DNA of 64,000 bases. Source: Qipengyuania gaetbuli (GTDB taxonomy: Bacteria > Pseudomonadota > Alphaproteobacteria > Sphingomonadales > Sphingomonadaceae). Positions 50,443 through 60,122 of this stretch are shown one piece after another. The stretch lies in NCBI RefSeq assembly GCF_020524765.1, contig NZ_JAIVLR010000001.1, positions 434,001 to 498,000 on the forward strand, in the 5' to 3' direction. How positions within the stretch are numbered: the first letter of the stretch is position 1; the number at the start of each line of letters is the position of its first letter. The notes below the pieces were generated by a model that was given only the letters and a program-made list of their open reading frames with translations, searched no databases and had not been told where the DNA came from. A program made the translations under genes and the position numbers.

Positions 50443-52272
50443 ATGTCTTTCGAACACCTTCCCGCGCCCATCGGCGATGCTCTCGCCGCGCGCGGATATG
50501 CCGCGCTTACCCCCGTCCAGGCCGCCGTCGTCGAGCCGGAAGCGCAGGGCCGCGACCTCATCGTGTCCGCCCAGACCGGCAGCGGCAAGACCGTCGCTTT
50601 CGGCCTCGCGCTGGCTGACGCCCTGCTGGCCGAAACCGCGACCCTGCCGCTGGTCGAGCGCCCGCTCGCCCTCGTCGTTGCACCGACGCGCGAACTGGCG
50701 CTGCAGGTCAGCCGCGAACTCGGCTGGCTCTATGCCGAAGCCGGCCTGCGCATCGCCACCTGCGTGGGCGGGATGGATGCGAGCAAGGAACGCCGCAACC
50801 TGCGCGCGGGCCCGGCCATCGTCGTCGGCACGCCCGGCCGCCTGCGCGACCATCTCGAACGCGGTTCGCTCGACCTCACCGGCCTGCTCGGCGTGGTGCT
50901 CGACGAAGCGGACGAGATGCTCGACATGGGCTTCCGCGAAGACCTCGAAGAACTGCTCGACGCAGCGCCCGAAACGCGCCGCACGCTGCTGTTCTCCGCC
51001 ACCATGCCCAAGCCAATCGAACGGCTGGCCGAACGCTACCAGACCGATGCCCTGCGCCTGACGCTGCGCGGCGAGGATCGCGGCCACGGCGACATCGCCT
51101 ACCAGTGCATTACCGTCGGCCCGGCCGAGATCGAGAACGCGGTGGTCAACCTGCTGCGCTTCCACGAGGCGGAAACGGCCATCCTGTTCTGCGCCACGCG
51201 CGACAATGTGCGCCGCATGCACGCGACCCTGCAGGAACGCGGCTTCGGCGTCGTGGCGCTGTCGGGCGAGCATTCGCAGAGCGAGCGCAACCAGGCGCTG
51301 CAGGCCCTGCGCGACCGCCGCGCACGCGTCTGCGTGGCGACCGACGTCGCTGCACGCGGCATCGACCTGCCCACGCTCAGCCTCGTCATCCATGTCGAGA
51401 TCCCGCGCGATGCGGAAACGCTGCAGCACCGCTCGGGCCGTACCGGCCGCGCCGGCAAGAAGGGCACCGCCGCCATCGTGGTCCCCTACAACCGCCGCCG
51501 CCGCGTCGAAGGCATGCTGCGCGGCGCGAATATCGCTGCCGAATGGATGGACGCGCCCACGCCCGAGGCGATCCGCGCCAAGGACAAGACGCGCCTGATG
51601 GAACGCCTGACCGAACCGCGCGACGTGTCGGACGATGACCGCGAACTGGCCGCCGACCTCCTCGGCCGGATGCCGCCGGAAGACATCGCCGCCGCGCTCG
51701 TCCACTCGCTGCGCGCCAGCTTGCCGGAACCCGAAGAGCTCGCCTCGAACACGCCGGAAGGCCGCGAAAAGGCCAAGCAGGACCGCCACCGCCCCGGCTT
51801 CGAGGACGTGGTCTGGTTCAAGATCGGCGTCGGTCGCCGCCAGAATGCAGAGCCGCGCTGGATCCTGCCGCTGCTCTGCCGCCGCGGCCACATCACCCGC
51901 AACGAAATCGGCGCGATCCGCATCGGCCAGCACGAAAGCTGGTTCCAGGTGCCCAGCACCATCGCGCCCAAGTTTGCGCAGGCCGTCGCTCGCACTGCCT
52001 CTGCCGAGGACGAGCAGGACGCGATCCCGATCGAGGAAGCACCCGAAGGCCCTCGCATCGAAGCGCGCCAGAACCGCAAGTTCGGCAATCGCGACAATGC
52101 CGACGGCCCGCGCGTGCGGCCCAAGCCCTTCGGCAAAGGCCCCGGAAAAGGCCCCGGCAAGGGTCCGGGCCACAAACCCGGCGCACCGTTCCGCAAGGGT
52201 CCCGGCAAGGGGCCGGCCAAGGGCAAGAAGTTTGCCGGCAAGTTCAAGGGCGGCAAGCCCGCCCGCGACTGA
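50443..52272 (+). CDS. DEAD-box RNA helicase with C-terminal RNA-binding domain and Gly-Lys-rich tail
   Basis: A 609-residue ATP-dependent RNA helicase. Seen: the Q-motif region (ALTPVQAAVV), Walker A AQTGSGKT, VAPTRELALQV, VLDEADEMLDMG (the DEAD box), SATMPK, and HRSGRTGRAGKKG. From about residue 470 a DbpA-like RNA-binding domain (DVVWFKIGVGRRQN) follows, then a tail of about 60 residues made of GKGPGKGPGKGP-type repeats. DbpA-like relatives act in 50S subunit assembly; the exact target is unknown. The ATG at 50443 is preferred over a TTG at 50428. Confidence 0.94.
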   Translation: MSFEHLPAPIGDALAARGYAALTPVQAAVVEPEAQGRDLIVSAQTGSGKTVAFGLALADALLAETATLPLVERPLALVVAPTRELALQVSRELGWLYAEAGLRIATCVGGMDASKERRNLRAGPAIVVGTPGRLRDHLERGSLDLTGLLGVVLDEADEMLDMGFREDLEELLDAAPETRRTLLFSATMPKPIERLAERYQTDALRLTLRGEDRGHGDIAYQCITVGPAEIENAVVNLLRFHEAETAILFCATRDNVRRMHATLQERGFGVVALSGEHSQSERNQALQALRDRRARVCVATDVAARGIDLPTLSLVIHVEIPRDAETLQHRSGRTGRAGKKGTAAIVVPYNRRRRVEGMLRGANIAAEWMDAPTPEAIRAKDKTRLMERLTEPRDVSDDDRELAADLLGRMPPEDIAAALVHSLRASLPEPEELASNTPEGREKAKQDRHRPGFEDVVWFKIGVGRRQNAEPRWILPLLCRRGHITRNEIGAIRIGQHESWFQVPSTIAPKFAQAVARTASAEDEQDAIPIEEAPEGPRIEARQNRKFGNRDNADGPRVRPKPFGKGPGKGPGKGPGHKPGAPFRKGPGKGPAKGKKFAGKFKGGKPARD

Positions 52273-52295
52273 CGCTTAACAGGTATTGCCGCTTC

Positions 52296-52320
52296 CTGCT
52301 GCTCAGTGCTTGAGCAGCAG
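52296..52320. repeat. perfect hairpin at the 3' ends of the helicase and stress-protein genes
   Basis: A 10-base perfect stem, CTGCTGCTCA (52296-52305) with TGAGCAGCAG (52311-52320), separated by GTGCT. It lies between convergent genes and covers the last codons of the universal stress protein gene. It has no T-run, so it is a weak terminator candidate. Confidence 0.35.
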
Positions 52321-53121
52321 GGGGATCTTCACATCGGTCAGCATTTCGCGCGTTACGCCGCCGAACAGGCGTTCGGCGAGGCGCATGCGGCCATAGGCAC
52401 CCATCACGATCAGCCCCGCGCCGCGCGTGTCGGCCGCGCTCTGGATGGCATGGGCGACGCCCTTGTCGTCGGGGGCCAGCTGGACCAGTTCGCAGGCGAT
52501 GCCGTGGCGCGAGAGGTAGTCGGCCCCGCGCAGCGGCGGCAGGTCGAACTCCTTCTTCTCCTTCTTCCCCTCGCCGACCATGACGAGGTAGACGTTGGAC
52601 ATCTTCGCCAGCAGCGGCACGGCCGAACGCAGCGCGTGCGAGGCTTCGGGCGAACCGTCCCAGGCGACGATTGCGGGCTTGTCGAAATCGATCCGCTCGC
52701 ATTCGTCGGGCAGGACCAGCACCGGGCAATCGGTGCCCAGCGCGACCTCGCCCGCGGTGAAGGACGGCGCCTTGCCGCCGCCGCGCGGCTCACGCTCGCC
52801 GATGACGACGAGATCCGCCAGCGCCGAGAACCGCAACAGCGAGAGCGAGACCGGCCCCGCCGTCTCGACGAATTCCCACGGCACGCCTTCATTGGCGAGA
52901 TCGGCCTCGGTCTTCTCGCGCAGCTTCTTCGCCTCGTCGCGCCAGATCGGGACCATGGCCGCAAAGGCAGCGCCATAGGGATCGATCGTGCCCGCGGCCT
53001 CGTAGGGAACGGCATTGAGCAACGTCAGGTGCCCGTCGAACACCCGCGCCAGGTCGAGCGCGAGATCGAGCCGGCGGGCATGGCCCTTGTCGGCATAGGC
53101 ATTGAACAGGATCGATTTCAT
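52303..53121 (-). CDS. tandem universal stress protein
   Basis: A 272-residue protein with two UspA-like domains: the N-terminal one from MKSILFNAYADKGHARRLDLALDLAR, and a C-terminal one with PAIVAWDGSPEASHALRSAVPLLAK and ending GAYGRMRLAERLFGGVTREMLTDV (read in parts), where the ATP-binding GxxGxxx(9)G(S/T) pattern is present. Usp proteins respond to stress or starvation. The start is preceded by a weak ribosome site. It is convergent with the helicase gene and divergent in orientation from nothing upstream; about 85 bases of spacer precede it. Confidence 0.87.
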   Translation of the reverse strand: MKSILFNAYADKGHARRLDLALDLARVFDGHLTLLNAVPYEAAGTIDPYGAAFAAMVPIWRDEAKKLREKTEADLANEGVPWEFVETAGPVSLSLLRFSALADLVVIGEREPRGGGKAPSFTAGEVALGTDCPVLVLPDECERIDFDKPAIVAWDGSPEASHALRSAVPLLAKMSNVYLVMVGEGKKEKKEFDLPPLRGADYLSRHGIACELVQLAPDDKGVAHAIQSAADTRGAGLIVMGAYGRMRLAERLFGGVTREMLTDVKIPLLLKH

Positions 53122-53207
53122 GGCGCGTCTCCCAATGCGGTGCATCGTCCCGGAAAGGGGGGATATCCGGGCCTGATGACGCTATTGTAGCATGGAGCGT
53201 CGCAGCC

Positions 53208-53891
53208 TCATTGACCTGCATCAATCTGACGCCGCACCAGACGTACCACGCCATAGGCAGCGAGCGACAACAGCGGAATGCCGAGTGTCGCCACGGTAAG
53301 CAGCCGCTCGGGGTCCGCATCGGCCAGAAGGACGGGTAGGCCCGCGTAGAGCGGTGCCAGCAGCGCATTGGCAAGTCCGACGGACAGCAGGAACCGGAGA
53401 AACGGAAAGCGGGCGATACCCGCCGCGACCAGCACGACTTCGCCGATCACCGGCACGGGCCGCGTTCCGAACAGGATCAGGCCGGACAGGCTGCCGGCGC
53501 GGGCCTCTGCTGCGGCAAGGTCGGCCTCGCCCACCACCCGGCGGGCCAGCGGCCGACCGGCAAGGCGGCCGATGGCGTAGTTGATGCAGCTTGCCAGCAT
53601 GATGCCGCACCATGTCGCGAAGGCTGCGAGCGGCCACGACAGCGCCGTGCCTGCCAGTGCGCCGATAAGCCCGTGCGGGATCATCGCGACGGCATCGAGG
53701 CCCAGTAAACCGACGACGAGGGCAAAGGCAGCCGCAGGGCTGACCGAACCGAGTTCGGCGGCCTGTTCGACGAGGAAGCTCGCCAGCGGCCAGACCAGCA
53801 GCATCGGCAGGACGAACAGCACGAAGGCGAGCCCGACCAGCCGCAACCAGCGGCGCAGCGTGCCCGTGCCCCCGTCCCTATCCGCCGGCAT
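53208..53891 (-). CDS. VTT/DedA-superfamily membrane protein (TVP38-like)
   Basis: A 227-residue inner-membrane protein with about five helices. Seen: an N-terminal helix (LRLVGLAFVLFVLPMLLVWPL), then HGLIGALAGTALSWPLAAFATW with the VTT-type re-entrant loop pattern, a Gly/Arg segment AIGRLAGRPLARRVVG, and FGTRPVPVIGEVVLVAAGIARFPFLRFLL, which matches the TVP38/DedA GxxxPxxPxxxxxxxxG region. Function unknown; such proteins may flip lipids. Its start overlaps the uvrC stop by 14 bases. Confidence 0.82.
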   Translation of the reverse strand: MPADRDGGTGTLRRWLRLVGLAFVLFVLPMLLVWPLASFLVEQAAELGSVSPAAAFALVVGLLGLDAVAMIPHGLIGALAGTALSWPLAAFATWCGIMLASCINYAIGRLAGRPLARRVVGEADLAAAEARAGSLSGLILFGTRPVPVIGEVVLVAAGIARFPFLRFLLSVGLANALLAPLYAGLPVLLADADPERLLTVATLGIPLLSLAAYGVVRLVRRQIDAGQ

Positions 53892-55836
53892 GGTAGAAGT
53901 CGTAGATCTGCCGCGCGACGCTGTCGGAGATGCCGGGCGCGCGCTTCAGATCGTCTAGCGCGGCGGCACGGACCTTGCCCGCCGTGCCGAAGTGCAACAG
54001 CAGCGCGCGCTTGCGCGAAGGGCCGATGCCCGGGATCTCGTCCAGCGGGGACGCGGTAATCGCGCGGCTGCGCTTGGCGCGGTGGGCGCCGATGGCATAG
54101 CGGTGGACCTCGTCGCGCAGGGTCTGGAGGTAGAACAGCAGCTGCGAATTGACCGGCAGCGTCTTTTCGCGCCCGTCGGGGAAATGGAACACCTCGCGCC
54201 CTTCGCGGCCATGGTGCGGGCCCTTGGCGATGGCGATCAGCGGCACGTTCTCGATCCCCATCTCTTCCAGCGTGTCGCGCACGGAGGACATCTGCCCCTT
54301 GCCCCCGTCGATCAGGACGAGGTCGGGCCAGACCGTCTCATGGCTGTTCTTCTTGCCCGCATCGCCGTCGGGGTTCTCTGCAAGGTTGCGGAACCGGCGC
54401 GCCATGACTTCGCGCATCATGCCGAAATCGTCATTGGTCTGCGCGGTCTTGATGTTGAACTTGCGGTACTGGCCCTTCTCGAAGCCTTCGGGGCTGGCAA
54501 CGACCATCGCGCCCAGTGCCTTGTCGCCCTGGATGTGGCTGTTGTCGTAAACCTCGATGCGCTGCGGCACCTCGTCCAGCTCGAGGAATTCGGCGAGTTC
54601 GCGCAGGATCTTCGCCTTGGTGCCGCTTTCGGCCAGCCGCCGGTCGAGCGCTTCCACCGCATTGCGCTGCGCCTGCTGCATCAGCTTGCGGCGGTCGCCG
54701 CGCTGCGGGATCGAGATGGCGACCACGTGGCCGGCCTTTTCCGCCAGCGCCTCGGCGATCAGTTCCTGCTCGGCCAGTTCGCGGTCGACGAGGATCGTGC
54801 GCGGCGGCGGCACTTCTTCGTAGAATTGCAGCAGGACGTCGGCCAGCACCTCCTCGTGATCGAGGTCGCCGGTGTTGCGCGGGAAGAAGGCGCGGTGCCC
54901 CCAGTTCTGCCCGCCGCGGATGAAGAAGGCCTGCACGCCGATCTGCCCGCCCTTGGCAGCCAGTGCGAAGACATCGGCATCGCCGACGCCGCTGGCATTG
55001 ATCGCCTGTGACCCTTGGATAAAGGTCGCCGCGCGCAGCCGGTCGCGCAGGATGGCGGCAGTCTCGAAATCAAGATCTTCTGCCGCCTTCGCCATCTGCT
55101 TTTCGATATTGGCCTGTACTGCGCCCGATTTTCCCGACAGGAAGTCCTTCGCTTCCTGCACGAGGGCGTCATAGCCCTTCTCGTCGATCCGCCCGACGCA
55201 GGGGGCCGAACACCGCTTGATCTGGTAAAGCAGGCAGGGCCGGTCGCGATTGTTGAAGAAGCTGTCGGTGCAGCTCCTCAGCAGGAACAGTTTCTGCAGC
55301 GCGTTCAATGTTTTGTTGACCGATCCGGCGCTGGCGAAGGGGCCGTAGTAATTGCCCTTTGCCCGCCGCGCGCCGCGATGCTTCTGGATGCGCGGGAAGG
55401 CATGGTCGGCGCGCAGCAGGATGAAGGGGAAGCTCTTGTCGTCGCGCAGCAGCACGTTGAACGGCGGGCGGTAGCGCTTGATCAGCTGCGCTTCGAGGAG
55501 CAGCGCCTCGGCTTCCGAATTGGTGACGACGATTTCCATCGCGCGGCACTGGCTGACCATGCGCTGGAGCCGGTTCGAAAGCCCTTTCACCTGAGTGTAA
55601 TTGGCCACGCGCGCCTTCAGGCTGCGGGCCTTGCCGACGTACAGCACGTCGCCGCGCGTATCGAGCATGCGGTAGACGCCCGGCCGCGGCTTGAGCGTCT
55701 TCACCGTTTCGCGGATCGCCGTGATGCCCGCTTCGAGGTCGGGCTGGGCGCTGGCCACGACCTTGGTCGCGCGTTCCTCGTGGAACCGCTCCTTGCCTCT
55801 CGGGTCGTTGGGGGATCCGGCCTTGCTGCGCGACAT
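53878..55836 (-). CDS. uvrC: excinuclease ABC subunit C
   Basis: UvrC makes both incisions in nucleotide excision repair with UvrB. Seen in 652 residues: a GIY-YIG-type nuclease domain (PGVYRMLDTRGDVLYVGKARS, about residues 53-73), a Cys-rich linker, a UVR helical domain (around QANIEKQMAKAAEDLDFETA), an RNase H-like domain with SHIQGDKALGAMVV, and a C-terminal HhH pair (IPGIGPSRKRALLLHFG and LKRAPGISDSVA). The start MSRSKAG was chosen; the longer frame to 55971 adds Arg/Ser-rich residues. A short positively charged N-terminus precedes the nuclease. Confidence 0.97.
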   Translation of the reverse strand: MSRSKAGSPNDPRGKERFHEERATKVVASAQPDLEAGITAIRETVKTLKPRPGVYRMLDTRGDVLYVGKARSLKARVANYTQVKGLSNRLQRMVSQCRAMEIVVTNSEAEALLLEAQLIKRYRPPFNVLLRDDKSFPFILLRADHAFPRIQKHRGARRAKGNYYGPFASAGSVNKTLNALQKLFLLRSCTDSFFNNRDRPCLLYQIKRCSAPCVGRIDEKGYDALVQEAKDFLSGKSGAVQANIEKQMAKAAEDLDFETAAILRDRLRAATFIQGSQAINASGVGDADVFALAAKGGQIGVQAFFIRGGQNWGHRAFFPRNTGDLDHEEVLADVLLQFYEEVPPPRTILVDRELAEQELIAEALAEKAGHVVAISIPQRGDRRKLMQQAQRNAVEALDRRLAESGTKAKILRELAEFLELDEVPQRIEVYDNSHIQGDKALGAMVVASPEGFEKGQYRKFNIKTAQTNDDFGMMREVMARRFRNLAENPDGDAGKKNSHETVWPDLVLIDGGKGQMSSVRDTLEEMGIENVPLIAIAKGPHHGREGREVFHFPDGREKTLPVNSQLLFYLQTLRDEVHRYAIGAHRAKRSRAITASPLDEIPGIGPSRKRALLLHFGTAGKVRAAALDDLKRAPGISDSVARQIYDFYHAGG

Positions 55837-55916
55837 GGGGCCTTCAGATAGTGCGCCATTGCGGCTTAGGCAAAGGCCTGCTTGTGCAAAGCCGCGTTTC
55901 GCGCCATCCCCCCGGC

Positions 55917-57200
55917 ATGAACGGACAGAAAATCGCGCCGCCGCGCACGGTGGGCTTCTGGGGCACTTCACTGTTTCCCCTCAATGGCATGATCGGGGCG
56001 GGCATCTTCGCCCTGCCCGCAGTGCTGGTCGCCGCGGTCGGCAATTTCGCGCCGTGGATGATGCTGATCGGCGGGATCCTCTTCCTGCCGCTGGCCCTGT
56101 GCTACGCCTGGATGGCGAGCCGGTTCGAACACAGCGGCGGTTCGGTGCTTTATGGCGAGGCGGCGTTCGGGCGCTTCGTCGGCTTCCAGGCCGGCTGGGC
56201 GCGCTATGCCAGCGCGATCGTGACCGCCGCAGCCAACATGCACGTCATGGTGGCCTATCTCGCCGCGCTCTTCCCCGGCCTCGACGATCCGGTGATCGCA
56301 CCGCTGGCGGTGGCGTTGGGCCTTGCGATCATCACCATCATCAACCTCTACGGCATGCGCGCGTCGGTCGGGACGCTGGGCGTGATGACCGCGATAAAGC
56401 TGCTGCCGCTGGGCGCGCTTGTCGTGTCCGCATTCTTCGCCGGTGGCGAGCTGGGTGCGGTGACCCTGCCCGAATTCAGCGCGGTGGAAAGTGTCATCCT
56501 GCTCACCTTCTACGCCTTCATCGGCTTCGAAGGCGTGGTAGAGGCGGCGGGCGAGTTCAAGGATCCCAAGCGCGACGTGCCGCGCTCGATCATCTTCATG
56601 GTCTCGGGCGTGACGCTGATCTACATGGCGGTCATCTGGGCCTTCATCCTGATCGGCCCGGAATTCGCGGGCGAGAACAATGCGCTGGCCGGTTCCGCCG
56701 GAGCGTCGATGGGGCAAGCCGGATCGCTCGCCATCGTGATTGCCGCCAGCTTCAGCATCGGTGCCAACAATTTCGCCAGCGGGGTCGCGCAGCCGCGCCT
56801 GATGTACGGCATGGCCGAGCGGGGCATGCTGCCGCGCTGGTTCGAATATGTGCACCCGCGCTTCCTCACCCCCTCCAACGCGATCCTGTTCTACGGCGTG
56901 CTGGCCGTGCTGTTCGGCCTGTGGGAAGGGTTCGAGGTGCTGGCCGTGGCCGGCACGCTGGTGCGCCTCATCACCTATATCGTGACCAGCCTCGCCCTTC
57001 CGGTGCTCGAACATCGCGAGGGGCGGATCGTGCCTTTCCACCTGTTCTGCGTCATCGTCGCGGTGGGCAGTTCGCTGTTCATCGCCTCTCAGGCGCAGGC
57101 GCAGTCGTGGATGGTGCTGGGAGGCTTCTTCGCTGCTGGGACGCTGCTCTACTTCATCGCCGCGCGCCAGAAGCCGGAATATCCGCTCGACGAGGCCTGA
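55917..57200 (+). CDS. APC-family amino-acid permease
   Basis: A 427-residue inner-membrane transporter with about twelve helices. Seen: LNGMIGAGIFALPAVLVAAVG, the APC first-helix signature with GIF, a loop with EHSGGSVLYGEAAFGRFVGF, and AFIGFEGVVEAAGEFKDPKRDVPRS, the typical helix 6 and following loop. The substrate is unknown; amino acids or related amines are likely. It is divergent from uvrC across about 80 bases and is followed without a gap by the YhiN-like gene. Confidence 0.9.
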   Translation: MNGQKIAPPRTVGFWGTSLFPLNGMIGAGIFALPAVLVAAVGNFAPWMMLIGGILFLPLALCYAWMASRFEHSGGSVLYGEAAFGRFVGFQAGWARYASAIVTAAANMHVMVAYLAALFPGLDDPVIAPLAVALGLAIITIINLYGMRASVGTLGVMTAIKLLPLGALVVSAFFAGGELGAVTLPEFSAVESVILLTFYAFIGFEGVVEAAGEFKDPKRDVPRSIIFMVSGVTLIYMAVIWAFILIGPEFAGENNALAGSAGASMGQAGSLAIVIAASFSIGANNFASGVAQPRLMYGMAERGMLPRWFEYVHPRFLTPSNAILFYGVLAVLFGLWEGFEVLAVAGTLVRLITYIVTSLALPVLEHREGRIVPFHLFCVIVAVGSSLFIASQAQAQSWMVLGGFFAAGTLLYFIAARQKPEYPLDEA

Positions 57201-58376
57201 GTGTCCGAAAGCTACGATGCGATAATCCTCGGCGCGGGCGCGGCCGGGCTGATGTGCGCCGCGCGTGCAGGGCAGCGCGGGCGCCGCGTGCTCGTGCTCG
57301 AGAAGGCGGAGAAGCCCGGCAAGAAGATCCTGATTTCGGGCGGCGGCCGGTGCAATTTCACCAATATCGGCGCGGGGCCGGCGAACTACCTGTCCTCCAA
57401 TCCGCATTTCGCCAAGTCGGCGCTAGCCCGCTACACGCCGCGCGACTTCCTCGAACTGGTCGAAAGCTACGGCATCGCCTGGCACGAGAAGACGCTCGGC
57501 CAGCTGTTCTGCGACGGCTCGTCGAAGCAGATCGTCGAGATGCTGCTGGAGGAATGCGCCAAGGGAGGCGTCGATATACGCTGCAATGCCGAAGTCACCG
57601 CGGTCGAGCATGACGGGGACCGGTTCGCCGTCATGGCCAGCGGGCAAGTGGCTATCGCGCCGAGCCTCGTCATCGCGACGGGTGGCCCCTCCATTCCGAA
57701 AATGGGCGCGACCGGCTTCGCCTATGACCTCGCCCGCCAGTTCGGCCTCAAGGTGGTGGAACCACGCCCTGCCCTCGTCCCGCTGACGCTGGGCGGCGAG
57801 GAAGTGCTGTTCCGCGAGATTTCGGGCGTATCCGCGCCGGTCGTCGCCACTGCGGGCAAGGCCAGTTTTCCCGAAGCCGCTCTGTTCACGCATCGCGGCC
57901 TGTCCGGCCCGGCGATCCTGCAGGCTTCGTCCTACTGGAAGCCGGGCGAACCGGTGGTCATCGATTTCCTGCCCGACCGGCAGGGCGACTGGCTGCTCGA
58001 TGCGAAGCGCGATGCGCCGCGCGCGACCCTGCGTTCGCTGTTGCGGGATGCATTGCCGGACCGTCTGGCCGACATCCTTGCAGAAAAGCTGGGGATCGAA
58101 ACCGAACTCGGCAATGCGAGCGACAAGGCGCTGAGGGCAGCGCAGGAGCGGCTGAAGCGCTGGACTTTCCACCCCAACGGGACCGAAGGCTTCGCCAAGG
58201 CAGAAGTGACCGTGGGCGGTATCTCGACTGCCGAACTGTCCTCCAAGACCATGGAAACAAAACGCATTCCCGGCCTCTTCGCGATCGGCGAGGCGGTCGA
58301 TGTGACGGGCTGGCTGGGCGGCTACAACTTCCAGTGGGCTTGGGCGAGCGGCGTGGCCGCAGCCGAAGCATTGTGA
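57201..58376 (+). CDS. NAD(P)/FAD-dependent oxidoreductase, HI0933/YhiN family
   Basis: A 391-residue flavoprotein. Seen: the dinucleotide-binding AIILGAGAAGLMCAARAG at the N-terminus, EKPGKKILISGGGRCNFTN, a family hallmark, GLSGPAILQASSY, and a C-terminal FAIGEAVDVTGWLGGYNFQWAWASG. The family has an unknown physiological role. It begins with GTG right after the permease stop. The 156 bases to the next gene contain no obvious hairpin or RNA gene. Confidence 0.9.
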   Translation: MSESYDAIILGAGAAGLMCAARAGQRGRRVLVLEKAEKPGKKILISGGGRCNFTNIGAGPANYLSSNPHFAKSALARYTPRDFLELVESYGIAWHEKTLGQLFCDGSSKQIVEMLLEECAKGGVDIRCNAEVTAVEHDGDRFAVMASGQVAIAPSLVIATGGPSIPKMGATGFAYDLARQFGLKVVEPRPALVPLTLGGEEVLFREISGVSAPVVATAGKASFPEAALFTHRGLSGPAILQASSYWKPGEPVVIDFLPDRQGDWLLDAKRDAPRATLRSLLRDALPDRLADILAEKLGIETELGNASDKALRAAQERLKRWTFHPNGTEGFAKAEVTVGGISTAELSSKTMETKRIPGLFAIGEAVDVTGWLGGYNFQWAWASGVAAAEAL

Positions 58377-58532
58377 CACTCCTGCCCTAGCGGAAAGGAT
58401 TGACCGAGGCGGCAAGTTGACCGGCCCCTGCATTGTGATAGCTTCCTCTCTTCGCACCCGCAAAAAGCGGGGCGATCGTGGGAGATGCTGTCCTTCGCCC
58501 AATTGGCGGAGCGGTAGCGCGGAAAGGACCCT

Positions 58533-60122
58533 ATGCAGCAATTGCAGGGCATGGATGCCAGTTTCGTTGCGCTGGAAACGCGCAATTCGCCGATGCACAT
58601 CGGCTCGATCCTGATTTACGATCCCAGCACCGCGCCCGGCGGTTTCGTGCGCTTCAAGGATATCCTCGGCTTCATCGAAAGCCGCCTGCAACTGTCCAAG
58701 ACGATGCGCCAGCGCCTCGTGCGCGTGCCTTTCGACCTCGACTATCCCTACTGGATCGAGGATCCCGATTTCGACCTCGAATATCACGTGCGGCATATTG
58801 CCCTGCCCAAGCCGGGCGATTGGCGGCAGCTGTGCATCCAGGCGGCGCGCGTCTTCTCCCGCCCGCTCGACCTCAGCCGCCCGCCGTGGGAATTCACCGT
58901 GGTCGAAGGGCTCGACGGGATCGAGGGGCTGGCCAAGGGCAGCTATGCCTACATCACCAAGGTCCATCATGCCGCCATCGACGGGATGAGCGGGATCGAC
59001 CTGATGGAAGCGACGCATACGCTGCGCCCCGACGAACCGCCGCCGTCCACGCCCGACACATGGAAGCCGGAAAAGCTGCCCAACCCGGTCGAACTGCTCG
59101 GTCGCAGCTACATGAATGCGATCACCAACCCGCTGAAGCAGATCGAGGTCGCTGCCAAGGCCGCGCCCGGGCTCGCCAAGGCGCTGAAAGGGCTGGCGGC
59201 CAAGGAATTCGACGTCTCGACCGAGATGATCGCGCCCAAGACCCGCTTCAACCGCAAAATCTCGCCCCACCGTGTGGTCGAGGGCATCAGCGTCCCGCTG
59301 GCAGAGGTTAAGGCGATCCGCACGCTGGTCGAAGGCGCCAAGGTCAACGACGTGTTCCTCGCCATCATCGGCGGCGCGATGCGGCGCTACCTCGAAGACA
59401 AGAAGGAACTGCCTAAGAAGACGCTGACGGCCATGGCGCCGATCTCGGTCCGCTCCAAGGGCGAGAAGGACACCATGGGCAACCAGGTGGCCGCAATGAT
59501 CGCGCCGCTCGGCACGCATATCGCCGACCCGGTCGAGCGGCTGCAGTTCTGCCATGACCGCACGGTCAATTCCAAGGCCATGACCGACGCCATGGGCGCG
59601 CGCAACATGACCGAGATGAGCAAGGCCAGCCCCGCGCTGTTCATGGCGCTCGGCGCGCAGCTTTATAGCCGCCTCAGCCTTGCCAACCGCGGTGTCGGGC
59701 CGATCTTCTCGACCGTGGTAACCAATGTCCCCGGACCGCCGATCCCGATCTATTCGGCCGGCGCGAAGATGCAGAGCATGATGGGCCTCCTGTGCCTGAC
59801 CGATGGCCTGGGCCTTGGCCATGTCGTGCAATCCTATACCGACGAAGCGACGATCGCCTTTACCGCGGACCGGGAAATGATGCCCGACCCCGAATTCTAC
59901 GTCGAATGCATCCGCGCATCCTACGAGGAACTGCGCGATGCGGCGAAGAACCCCGCCCCGAAGAAGGCGGAAGCGAAGAAGCCCGCCGCCAAGAAGCGGG
60001 CGCCGGCCAAAAAGGCCACAGCAACGAAGAAAGCGCCCGCTTCGAAAGCGAAGACGGGCACAAAGGGGGTCGCCAGCCGTAAGAAGGCTGCCCCTAAGGG
60101 GAAAGGAACAACCAAATCGTGA
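58533..60122 (+). CDS. wax ester synthase/diacylglycerol acyltransferase with Lys/Ala-rich tail
   Basis: A 529-residue WS/DGAT-family enzyme that uses acyl-CoA to esterify fatty alcohols or diacylglycerol, giving storage lipids. Seen: MDASFVALETRNSPMHIG, the catalytic motif KVHHAAIDGMSGIDLM (HHxxxDG, about residue 145), then VNDVFLAIIGGAMRRYL and NVPGPPIPIYSAGAKM near the C-terminal domain. After about residue 470 there is a tail with repeated AKKPAAKK-type units. The start MQQLQGMDASF was chosen over alternatives; a weak AAAGGA lies upstream. Stop overlaps the next GTG (GTGA). Confidence 0.92.
   Translation: MQQLQGMDASFVALETRNSPMHIGSILIYDPSTAPGGFVRFKDILGFIESRLQLSKTMRQRLVRVPFDLDYPYWIEDPDFDLEYHVRHIALPKPGDWRQLCIQAARVFSRPLDLSRPPWEFTVVEGLDGIEGLAKGSYAYITKVHHAAIDGMSGIDLMEATHTLRPDEPPPSTPDTWKPEKLPNPVELLGRSYMNAITNPLKQIEVAAKAAPGLAKALKGLAAKEFDVSTEMIAPKTRFNRKISPHRVVEGISVPLAEVKAIRTLVEGAKVNDVFLAIIGGAMRRYLEDKKELPKKTLTAMAPISVRSKGEKDTMGNQVAAMIAPLGTHIADPVERLQFCHDRTVNSKAMTDAMGARNMTEMSKASPALFMALGAQLYSRLSLANRGVGPIFSTVVTNVPGPPIPIYSAGAKMQSMMGLLCLTDGLGLGHVVQSYTDEATIAFTADREMMPDPEFYVECIRASYEELRDAAKNPAPKKAEAKKPAAKKRAPAKKATATKKAPASKAKTGTKGVASRKKAAPKGKGTTKS

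Noticed and set aside
58490-58532. Possible tRNA-like segment (GGCGGAGCGGTAGCGC) before the WS/DGAT gene
   Set aside because: It resembles a D-arm but no cloverleaf with anticodon and T-arm can be drawn around it.
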